DNA of 11,083 bases from Baffinella frigidus. Taxonomy: Eukaryota; Cryptophyceae; Cryptomonadales; Baffinellaceae. Positions 7,131-11,083 of the stretch are shown here, piece by piece. The position numbers were made by a program, and so were the translations under genes. A model generated the notes under the pieces. The model worked only from the letters and a program-made list of their open reading frames with translations. It had not been told where the DNA came from and ran no database searches. The stretch is from contig MU647369.1 in NCBI GenBank assembly GCA_026770585.1, forward strand, positions 108,229-119,311, read 5' to 3'. Position 1 is the stretch's first letter. The number at the start of each line of letters is the position of its first letter.

Positions 7131-10100
7131 GGTGTATCTCCCCCTCCGCAGAGGAGCTGCGCGAGAACGGCACGTGGCTCAACATGGAAAAGGCGCTGCG
7201 GCGCGTGCTAGCAGAGGTCGTCGACGACCGCGTTGCCGCGCGCTGCGCCACACGCCTCCAGGTTACGAGCCGCCCAGCCCGAGAGAGAGACCTGTATTCA
7301 GTTGTAACCTGCGCCCCAACCCCAACATCAACCACAACTTCGGCGGTGTTCCCGCCTTCGTCTCCGTTCTACAACAACGTGCAGTGTGTTGCCCCGCGGG
7401 GACAGCCCCGCCGGCAGGCTCGTGAGCGCCCGCGTGACCGGTCGAAGCCAACTGTCCGAGGTGACTGCCTTGCGTGTACCGAGTTCACACGCCTCCAGGT
7501 TACCATCCTCCGCCCCGTGTGAGACGGGTCATGGCGACTTGAGGACCAGAGCTTCTCCTGGTAGAGCGGTGGTATACTTCGGGTTCGCTCGGATTTTACG
7601 AGAGTTATCCGCGTGGTGCGCCGCACGGCTCCAGGTTACGAGCCTCACACCCTTCTCGTGAGACAGGATCATGATCTCACCGATCAGAGCTTTTCCGGGC
7701 TTTGTAGAAATCGGTCTCGCTCGGATTTAACAAGAATTTTCCTGGTGCGAGGAAGGACGGGGCACCACACGAGAACGCTAGAGGGGCCTATTTAAAACCA
7801 GGGTGCTTAAAAACGTGGGCATTTGTGTAGTAACTTTCGTTGATTGGTCACGTTACTAGCCATAGATTGGCCAGTCACGAAGTTGGAATACCTTATCCTG
7901 GTACAAATATCTACAACCCCACATATAAATAGGCCCCTCTAGCATTCTCGAGTGGCATGCTGACTGATGAGAGCTTCTCCTGGTACGAGAATTCTCCTGG
8001 GACGAGAATGCGAGGATTTCATCACGGCAAGTATTCCTGAGGAATACGATTTTGGTGTATATTAAGGCTTAGGGGCTGTTCATATTGGCCTTTGATAGCA
8101 GTAACTTCACAATACATAGCCTTAAGATTTACCGAAATCGCATCGGTGGTCCCCGAAATCGTATTTCTCAGAAATACTCGTCCGGGTGAGATTGGGTGTC
8201 GCCGTGGGATAGGTCCTGCTCTCAGGGAGACAGCCGGCGCGAGACCACAGGTTCATAGGCTAACGGCCTGAAAATGGGGTAGTTAGGCATACGGCATTGC
8301 CTAGGACCTCCTACCGTAGGCCGAGGGATCCTAGGACCAAAAAGTCTCGGCCTACGGTAGGAGGTCCTAGGCAACGCCGTAGGCCTAACTACCCCATTTT
8401 CAGGCCGTTACCCTATTAAGGTGAGCGCGTGGCCGCGCGTGCAGGGCAGGGAATTGCAGAATGTTGACTGATCACACGCGGTTGACTGATCACAGATTGA
8501 CTGATTACAGATGTTGACTGATCACAGATGGTTGACTAATCCCAGCGTCTCCTGGTACAAACCCTGCGCGCGCCCTGGTACAAAAACTTGCCGGGTTAGT
8601 CAACTTGCCTAGGTCTTCCGGGTTAGTCAACTTGCCTGGGTCTCTTGTGCGCGGGTGAGTCAACTGACCTGGTTTCTTGTGGGCAGGTCGCGGTAACGCA
8701 GGTGTCGCCTTCTCCGAAAAGCCCGGTACCTCTCCACGCCGAAATCTACCGTTGCCACTCAGCAGCCAACGAGGGCTCCACGGATGCAGTCCATCTAAAC
8801 TATTTGTACCAGAATCTTATCCATTGCTATGGATTCCAACCGGAACATCTCCACGCCGAAATCCTACGTTGAAGGCGGTGCTTTAGTGCTTTGGTGCTTT
8901 GTATTACACTCACATCGAAGGCCACGCCCACTTCACTCTTGAGGAGATGGGAACGATCTACGGATGAGCTCCTCGACCCCACCCACTTGTTGGTCCGAGG
9001 ACTCACTTGCACGTGACTCTGGTACAAAACATCACAACCGTTGTTTTGAATGGGTTGTAAAGCCATCTATTGTAAGTTTCGTACCGAGTCACGTCCAAAT
9101 ACGCCCCCCTTCGACGCTGGCGTTATGCATGAATCTCTTAACGCTGTCCTGCGGCGGGCCTACATAACGCTGTCCTGCGGCGGGCCTACATAACGCCGTC
9201 CTGCGGCGGGCCTACATAACGCTGTCCTGCGGCGGGCCTACAGTTTTAAACCCTATGTAGGAATCTCTTGACGCTGTCCTGCGGCGGGCCTACATACGAT
9301 TCACGCAAGGTTTAGGGACTAGGTTTAGGGTTTAAACTCTAAACCTAGTTTAGAGTTTAGGCTTTATGCATGAATCTCTTAACGCTGTCCTGCGGCGGGC
9401 CTACGTAGGCCCGTCTGAGTACTGGCGCAAGAGACTGGACAGTTGACGATTAAAACAGAGTTTAGTGTAAACGAGTTTAGTGTTCGTGTTTCGTGTTTCG
9501 TGTTTCAGGGAGTTTAGTGTAAACTCTACACCTAGTCCCTAAACCGTGCGTGAATCTCTCAGAGCTGTCTCGGGGGCGGGCCTGCAACGCCCCCCTCCGC
9601 GCGGAGAGTCTCTGAATCCGGTGCCAGGTTCCACCGTTAAGATAGCAAAAAAACGGTGTTTACACCTGAAACTGGTTCCGCATTAAATCCGAGGGGTTCC
9701 CCGAAAAAAAGGTGATGGTGGTGGGCCTTGAGCAAATTACACCCTCAAGATAGCACAAAACGTGGGGTTTTCCCCTTACTAAATCCGTAGAGTTCCCCGG
9801 AAAAACGTGATGGTGGGAAACTTCAGCAATTTGAACCCCCAAGATAGTACCAAACGTGGATTTCCCCCCATATTAAATCGGAGGGGGTCCCCGGAAAAAC
9901 GTGTTGGTGGGGGGACTTGAGCAAATTGCACCCTCGATATAGCACAAAACGTGGATTTCCCCCCGTGTAAAAATTGTGGGTTTCCCCGAAAAAGGTCATG
10001 GTGGGGGACTCTCCCCTGAATCCGAGAGGTTCTCCGAACAAACCCTAAGCTCCAAACCCTGAACACGAGAGTGAACCCCACCCCCGAAACACTAAACCTA

Positions 10101-11056
10101 ATCCCTAAACCTTATAAAGGTGATGGTGGGGGGCTTCAGTGGGCACCCTCAACCCCTTACCAATTGCACCCTCAACCCCTTACTAAATCCGAGGGGTTCC
10201 CCGAAAAAAGGTGATGGTGGGGGACTTCTCTAAACCTGGACTCTAAACCTAATCCCTAAACCTTAAACCCTCAAGGTGATGGTGGGGGACTTCCGCGGGG
10301 GCGCCGACCTGATCGATGCGCTGGTGAAACCCGGAATAAGAAACCCGAAACCCCAAACCCCAAACCCCAAACCCCAAACCCCAAACCCCAAACCCCAAAC
10401 CCTGAACCACCTGAAACCACCTGAAACCACCTGAAACACGAAACCAGAATCACGAAACACGAAACACGAAACCCCAAACACGGAACCCGAAACCCCGAAA
10501 CACGAAACACGAAACCCGGAACCCCAAACCCCAAACCTGAAACCCCAAACCACCCGAAACCTGGGACCCGAGACCCAAAACCCGACACCCGAAACCCGAA
10601 ACCCGAAACCCGAAACAACACGACACCTGGGACCCGAGATCCGGAACACGAAACACGAAACACAAAACCGGAGACCCGAAACCCTGAAACACGAAACACG
10701 AAACACGAAACACGAAACCCGAAACCACCCGAAACACGAAAGAAACACGAAACACGAAACACGAAACACGAAACCGGAGACCCGAGATCCAAATCGCGAA
10801 ACACGAAACCGGAGACCCAAGGACCGAAACAGGAAACACGAAACACGAGACCCGAACCCCGAAACCCGAAACCCGGAAACGGAAATACGAAACACGAGAC
10901 CCGAAACCCGGAACCTGGAACCCGAATTCCGAAACCCGGAACCCGAAACACGGAACACGAAACACGAGACCTGAGACCCCAAACTCCAAACAGGTGGCCT
11001 CGTGCTTCATCCCCGCCTACCTGGCGCCCGCGCTCACCACTGTGTTCCGCAACGAG
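3973..11056 (+). CDS. Patatin-like phospholipase (PNPLA-type lipid acyl hydrolase), split gene, 3' end beyond window
   Basis: Seven exons join in phase (159, 158, 95, 110, 39, 48 and 63 nt; 224 codons). The assembled protein follows the order of a patatin domain: SFSGSGLLVPYHLGV, the N-terminal strand and glycine-rich oxyanion loop; FAGASGGS with the GxSxG nucleophile serine; ELRENGTWLNMEKAL and a helix before RLQVAVTQVSP; then DFRGGADLIDAL and VASCFIPAYLAP, matching the conserved block of PNPLA proteins. The family cleaves acyl chains from phospholipids, galactolipids or triacylglycerol with a Ser-Asp dyad; the Asp (DG[GA]) motif is not reached and should lie right of the window. The N-terminal exon is Arg-rich with very few acids, so an organelle targeting peptide is possible. 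All predicted donors are GT except the last (GC). Identity of the family is secure; exact exon ends are predictions supported by phase, splice dinucleotides and family alignment from memory. Confidence 0.75.
4122..4230 (+). repeat. Dispersed repeat, copy 2, starting at the exon 1 donor
   Basis: GGATCCTGGGTAGGCACC and the next ~95 bp, through GACTTCGCGACCGGTA and a C-run to CTCCTCCAACGG, match the minus strand of 1392-1500. A 19-nt fragment of the same border (AGGATCCTGGGTAGGCACT) also occurs at 7036-7054. The repeat occupies the 5' third of predicted intron 1 (4132-4413). Confidence 0.65.
4414..4571 (+). CDS. Patatin-like gene, predicted exon 2 (oxyanion loop)
   Basis: Acceptor with a good pyrimidine stretch (CATCCTTGGCCTCCAG ending 4413). 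The frame encodes about 20 poorly conserved residues, then DVSFSGSGLLVPYHLGV and VASVLQAEGIITEHS. The SGSGLL segment corresponds to the glycine-rich oxyanion-hole loop at the start of patatin domains. The frame is open back to a TGA at 4282-4284 and has no ATG, so this exon must be spliced to an upstream one. The donor GTCCCG at 4572 leaves two bases of a codon that the next exon completes as Arg. The donor is weak by consensus. Confidence 0.65.
4572..5432 (+). other. Intron 2 (861 bp)
   Basis: Runs from GTCCCG to TTTCGCAG. It holds one CAGGGG-family fold-back element (4981-5105). Near its 3' end the acceptor motif is partly repeated: GTCAACTTTCGCACC is followed by GGCAACTTTCGCAGG, the second being the true acceptor, with two further AAAGTCAACA copies upstream (5354 and 5384). 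The rest, 4600-4980 and 5106-5350, shows nothing I can name. Confidence 0.55.
4981..5105. mobile_element. CAGGGG-family fold-back element within intron 2
   Basis: Starts TACAGGGGTACCTACCTCC and ends GAGCGAGGTACCCCTGTA, with CCTAGGACCCTACAGTAG near the core and TA at both borders. The left arm is more diverged than the right. Same family as the copies at 966-2306. Confidence 0.8.
5433..5527 (+). CDS. Patatin-like gene, exon 3 (catalytic serine)
   Basis: Acceptor TTTCGCAG ends at 5432. The first base completes an Arg codon and the exon continues FAGASGGSIAAASLGGG, then IPKTMELLRSMT. GASGG is the GxSxG nucleophile motif; serine is the third residue. The donor GTGCGC at 5528 leaves one base, which joins AG of exon 4 to make Glu. 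This phase agreement, together with the motif, makes it one of the best supported exons. Confidence 0.75.
5491..5810 (+). repeat. Duplicated exon 3 end plus donor (5491-5541 and 5760-5810)
   Basis: The last 37 nt of exon 3 and the first 14 nt of intron 3 (beginning ATCCCGAAGACGATGGAG) recur at 5760-5810 with three mismatches in 51. The copy keeps the open frame (IPKTMEPLHSMT) and the donor GTGCGCGCCC. It has no acceptor of its own, so it would only be exonic if the upstream donor were skipped. A hairpin element lies between the copies. Confidence 0.85.
5564..5715. mobile_element. Fold-back element, 152 bp, CTTATCTCAG ends
   Basis: CTTATCTCAGAAAACGA at the left is inverted at the right end (TCGTTTTCTGAGATAAG), with pairing continuing through AAACTCGTTYTCTTAAGTCA and CCCCTA into the middle. 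AGAC lies immediately left (5560-5563) and overlaps the right end (5714-5717), so a 4-bp target duplication is possible; the 215-354 element has the complementary GTCT at its borders. Non-coding. Confidence 0.75.
5812..6175. repeat. CCCAAAC / CCTCAAAC low-complexity array
   Basis: About 360 bp made almost wholly of 7-nt units CCCCAAA and variants (CCTCAAA, CCCGAAC, CCCAAAA), G being almost absent from the plus strand. The period of 7 keeps all frames open and produces Pro/Asn/Thr/Lys/Gln-rich pseudo-proteins on plus and Gly/Phe/Trp-rich ones on minus; none is credible. The minus strand carries repeated GGGGTTT, able in principle to form G-quadruplexes. Confidence 0.9.
6232..6410. mobile_element. 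179-bp inverted-repeat element, copy 1
   Basis: GATCTCATCCAGACGAGCAT then TTTCCGAAAATACGATTT at the left is inverted, with divergence at the tip, at the right (AAATCGTATTTTCGGAAAAT then ACTCGCCGCGATTAGATC). The internal right side carries CGGTGGTCCCCGAAATCG. A second element with the same length, ends and internal motif lies at 8015-8193. No coding capacity. Confidence 0.7.
6427..6520 (+). pseudogene. Decayed exon 4 copy 1 (acceptor kept)
   Basis: TATCTCTCTCTCTGCAG (6427-6443) is followed by a copy of exon 4 reading ELREKGAWLNMERALRRVL and QEVIDD. It keeps an AG acceptor in the right phase and an open frame, but after GACGAT it runs into repeats of ATCGTCGAT and lacks the RVAARCATRLQ end with its donor. 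Probably not a usable exon, though it is the best preserved of the four copies. Confidence 0.7.
6609..6665 (+). pseudogene. Decayed exon 4 copy 2, truncated
   Basis: TATCTCTCTCTCTGCACC has lost the AG acceptor; ELRENGAWLNMER follows and then the copy breaks off at 6665, where a dispersed repeat (6664-6745) begins. Confidence 0.7.
6664..6745 (-). repeat. Dispersed repeat B, copy 1 (minus orientation)
   Basis: The reverse complement (TTAGCAGCC, GGGGGCTTCACGGATACAGT, then AGAATCTTATCCATTGCC) matches 8752-8840 on plus along about 80 bp. It interrupts decayed exon 4 copy 2. No terminal inverted repeats are evident. Confidence 0.7.
6748..6841 (+). pseudogene. Decayed exon 4 copy 3
   Basis: TATCTCTCTCCCTGCACC again lacks AG at the acceptor position; the body reads ELREKGAWLNMERALRPVL and QEVIDD. 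It is closest to copy 1 (shared CTCAGGGAGAAGGGCGCG and CTACAAGAGGTCATCGACGA), so copies 1 and 3 share a later duplication. It ends in ATCGTCGAT repeats. Confidence 0.7.
6917..7009 (+). pseudogene. Decayed exon 4 copy 4
   Basis: TATCTCTCTCTCTGCTGAGG lacks the AG acceptor; the body reads ELREKGTWLNIERALLRVL and GEVVDDK. It is closer to the true exon 4 (GGCACGTGGCT, GAGGTCGTCGACGA) than copies 1-3 are. It ends at AAACGCATT before a TC microsatellite. Confidence 0.7.
7061..7126. repeat. TC microsatellite
   Basis: About 66 bp of nearly pure TC/CTC dinucleotide, broken by single TATC and TTTC steps. It lies just ahead of the true exon 4 acceptor and looks like an expansion of the TATCTCTCTC pyrimidine tract that precedes each exon 4 copy. 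Confidence 0.95.
7152..7261 (+). CDS. Patatin-like gene, exon 4
   Basis: Acceptor TATCTCCCCCTCCGCAG ends at 7151. The exon reads ELRENGTWLNMEKALRRVL, then AEVVDDRVAARCATRLQ, and ends at a consensus-like donor CAG|GTTACG. Among five tandem copies this is the only one with both an AG acceptor and the full 3' end with donor, so it is taken as the true exon. It corresponds to the linker helices of PNPLA proteins before the RL-x-V strand. It starts in phase 1 and ends in phase 0, matching exons 3 and 5. Confidence 0.75.
7236..7660 (+). repeat. Copies of the exon 4 end and donor in intron 4
   Basis: The exon 4 end CACGCCTCCAG followed by GTTACGAGCC recurs with the CAG ending at 7498 (CACGCCTCCAG|GTTACC) and at 7633 (CACGGCTCCAG|GTTACG). 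The copy at 7633 keeps about 25 nt of exon sequence (TGCGCCGCACGGCTCCAG). The two copies start a tandem unit of about 135 bp that shares TGAGACRGG, GATCAGAGCTT-like and CGCTCGGATTT segments; a third, partial unit resumes near 7960 (TGAGAGCTTCTCCTGGTA). Confidence 0.75.
7770..7950. mobile_element. Inverted-repeat element, 181 bp
   Basis: CGAGAACGCTAGAGGGGCC and TATTTA at 7770-7794 are inverted at 7926-7950 with about two mismatches; weaker pairing extends outward into CCAC. The interior is AT-rich and includes GTAACTTTCGT and GTCACGAAGTT. It interrupts the third unit of the 135-bp tandem repeat of intron 4. Non-coding. Confidence 0.7.
8015..8193. mobile_element. 179-bp inverted-repeat element, copy 2
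   Basis: GATTTCATCACGGCAAGTAT then TCCTGAGGAATACGATTT at the left pairs with AAATCGTATTTCTCAGAAAT then ACTCGTCCGGGTGAGATT at the right. It has the same length as 6232-6410 and the same CGGTGGTCCCCGAAATCG, but a mostly different interior, so the two are old members of one family. Confidence 0.7.
8261..8410. mobile_element. Near-perfect 65-bp-arm palindrome
   Basis: Arms 8261-8325 and 8346-8410 differ at two positions only, around a 20-nt loop. The ends are TAACGGCC...GGCCGTTA, so TA lies at both borders as in the CAGGGG family, and the arms include CCTAGGACCTCCTACCGTAG, echoing that family's core. Likely a recent fold-back insertion. Confidence 0.8.
8459..8545 (+). repeat. GTTGACTGATCACAG tandem repeat
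   Basis: About five degenerate units of GTTGACTGATCACAGAT, with period near 17 and occasional changes (GATTACAG, CTAATCCCAG). Confidence 0.75.
8592..8686 (+). repeat. Triplicated acceptor region of exon 5
   Basis: Three tandem units start at 8592, 8619 and 8652: CGGGTTAGTCAACTTGCCT, the same again followed by GGGTCTCTTGTGCG, and CGGGTGAGTCAACTGACCT with GGTTTCTTGTGGGCAG. Only the last ends in an AG acceptor. Confidence 0.7.
8687..8725 (+). CDS. Patatin-like gene, exon 5 (39 nt)
   Basis: Acceptor TTCTTGTGGGCAG ends at 8686; the exon encodes VAVTQVSPSPKSP and ends at donor GTACCT. Joined to RLQ from exon 4 it gives the RLxVxVTxV strand typical of PNPLA proteins. Both ends are phase 0. It is a microexon and would be missed by frame-length searches. 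Confidence 0.6.
8728..8870 (+). repeat. Direct repeat of intron 5 start flanking dispersed repeat B copy 2
   Basis: CTCTCCACGCCGAAATCTAC (from 8730) recurs as ATCTCCACGCCGAAATCCTA (from 8846), each followed by GTTG. Between them, 8752-8840 is the plus-strand copy of the dispersed repeat at 6664-6745. The repeats start only a few bases after the exon 5 donor. Confidence 0.7.
9140..9241 (+). repeat. 26-bp tandem array AACGCTGTCCTGCGGCGGGC
   Basis: Four head-to-tail units of 26 nt, nearly identical, at 9140, 9166, 9192 and 9218. Single further units occur at 9270 and 9380, and a diverged one near 9560. The single units and the first array unit are each preceded by a TATGCATGAATCTCTTAA-like segment, so the original unit was longer. 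Confidence 0.9.
9298..9556. repeat. Inverted-repeat block with TTTAGGG motifs
   Basis: GATTCACGCAAGGTTTAGGG then ACTAGGTTTAG at 9298-9328 is inverted at about 9526-9556 (CTAGTCCCTAAACCGTGCG then TGAATC). Inside, 9317-9352 is itself palindromic around GGTTTAAACTC. One 26-bp unit (9380) lies inside. It may be a fold-back element containing telomere-like sequence. Confidence 0.55.
9630..10275 (+). repeat. ~94-bp tandem array carrying copies of the exon 6 acceptor and start
   Basis: Units consist of CCCTCAAGATAGCACAAAAC, GTGGRTTTCCCC, TAAATCCGAGGGGTTCCCC, GAAAAA and then the exon 6 start. Copies of GTGATGGTGGGGGACTTC or close variants begin at 9712, 9807, 9901, 9995, 10120 and 10211, before the true one at 10276. 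Spacing is 91-95 bp, except where CCCTAAACC-like sequence has been added (125) or the unit shortened (65). Confidence 0.85.
10276..10323 (+). CDS. Patatin-like gene, exon 6 (48 nt)
   Basis: Follows CCCTCAAG and encodes VMVGDFRGGADLIDAL, ending at donor GTGAAA. The DFxxxxDLIDAL segment is the conserved block before the (A/C)SCFIP motif of PNPLA proteins. Both ends are phase 0. It is distinguished from six upstream copies of its first 18 nt because only here does the frame continue into CGCGGGGGC and the DLIDAL codons. Confidence 0.7.
10324..10993 (+). repeat. Intron 6: CACGAAAC / CCCAAAC low-complexity array
   Basis: Nearly the whole 670-bp intron is C/A-rich repeat: CCCCAAA units at 10343-10400, three CACCTGAAAC units at 10410-10439, then mixed ACACGAA, CCCGAAA and GGAGACCC units to 10985. 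T is very scarce on the plus strand. It starts with donor GTGAAACCCG, itself like a repeat unit, and ends with acceptor CAAACAG. Long minus-strand frames here (to 239 codons of Phe/Arg/Val/Ser/Gly) are artefacts of the array. Confidence 0.85.
10994..11056 (+). CDS. Patatin-like gene, exon 7 (right end uncertain)
   Basis: Acceptor CTCCAAACAG ends at 10993; the exon encodes VASCFIPAYLAPALTTVFRN then E. ASCFIPAYLAP is the most conserved block of the C-terminal half of the PNPLA core and joins in frame to DLIDAL of exon 6. No GT follows; the sequence turns into CCCTGAACCCGAAAACC repeat, so the exon probably ends at GAG with a GC donor at 11057. Read straight through, the frame would stop at TGA 11066-11068, giving a protein without the catalytic Asp motif. 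Confidence 0.65.
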
Positions 11057-11083
11057 GCAACACCCTGAACCCGAAAACCGAAA

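Larger units (their letters stand above)
5528..7151 (+). other. Intron 3 (1,624 bp), built of repeats
   Basis: From GTGCGC to CCTCCGCAG. In order it contains: a hairpin insertion (5564-5715), a copy of the exon 3 end, a long CCCAAAC array (5812-6175), a 179-bp inverted-repeat element (6232-6410), four decayed copies of exon 4 with their pyrimidine tracts (6427-7009), and a TC microsatellite. Hardly any of it is unique sequence. Confidence 0.7.
7262..8686 (+). other. Intron 4 (1,425 bp), built of repeats
   Basis: From GTTACG to TTGTGGGCAG. It contains two extra copies of the exon 4 donor region, an inverted-repeat element (7770-7950), a 179-bp element (8015-8193), a long palindrome (8261-8410), a GTTGACTGATCACAG tandem repeat (8459-8545), and a triplicated acceptor region (8592-8686). 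The part 7300-7480 shows nothing recognisable. Confidence 0.65.
8726..10275 (+). other. Intron 5 (1,550 bp), built of repeats
   Basis: From GTACCT to CCCTCAAG. Contents in order: a duplicated donor-side segment around dispersed repeat B, a stretch 8880-9125 with nothing recognisable, a 26-bp array (9140-9241), an inverted-repeat block with TTTAGGG motifs (9298-9556), and a ~94-bp array carrying copies of the exon 6 start (9630-10275). The acceptor would be AAG, not the more usual CAG. Confidence 0.6.

Noticed and set aside
9140-9241. CRISPR array
   Set aside because: The units are head-to-tail 26-bp repeats without spacers, inside a eukaryotic intron, with no cas genes.
10263-10982. Three overlapping minus-strand open frames of 186-239 codons rich in Phe, Arg, Val, Ser and Gly
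   Set aside because: They arise from the low-complexity GAAACAC/CCCAAAC array, are open in several frames at once, and lie antisense to an intron between two well supported exons.

Overview
The window looks like nuclear DNA of a microbial eukaryote, most likely a GC-rich alga or other protist. Three things point this way: genes broken by spliceosomal introns, interstitial CCCTAAA/TTTAGGG (plant/alga-type telomeric) repeats, and many short non-autonomous fold-back elements. There is no bacterial operon structure, and I saw no tRNA or rRNA gene. The species cannot be fixed from the sequence.

Layout. Positions 1-724 are repeats (a direct repeat, a 53-bp-arm hairpin insertion, a telomere-like tract) and probably the intron of a gene entering from the left. 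Positions 725-926 are a plausible last exon of that gene, with an AATAAA at 1152 and a fold-back element between the two. Positions 966-2306 are dominated by one family of TA-flanked hairpin elements. Positions 2372-2833 show nothing I can support. Positions 2834-3775 (minus strand) are the one clean intronless gene: a two-pass membrane protein with a C-terminal PDZ-like domain. Positions 3776-3972 are a short divergent spacer with a 32-bp tandem duplication.

From about 3973 to the right edge runs one plus-strand gene for a patatin-like (PNPLA-type) lipid acyl hydrolase. I traced seven exons (3973-4131, 4414-4571, 5433-5527, 7152-7261, 8687-8725, 10276-10323, 10994-11056). Every junction is in phase and together they encode about 224 residues, up to but not including the catalytic Asp motif, which should lie past the window. 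Exons make up about 9% of the traced gene; the rest is introns of 0.3-1.6 kb.

The main observation is that these introns are largely built of tandem copies of the gene's own splice junctions. Exon 4 is preceded by four decayed copies of its polypyrimidine tract, acceptor and exon body. Exon 6 is preceded by six copies of its acceptor and first ~18 nt in a ~94-bp array. The ends of exons 3 and 4 recur downstream of their true donors. The acceptor side of exon 5 is triplicated. Fold-back elements and dispersed repeats are inserted among these copies. The introns also hold long C/A-rich low-complexity arrays (CCCAAAC, CACGAAAC types) that create long spurious reading frames on both strands.
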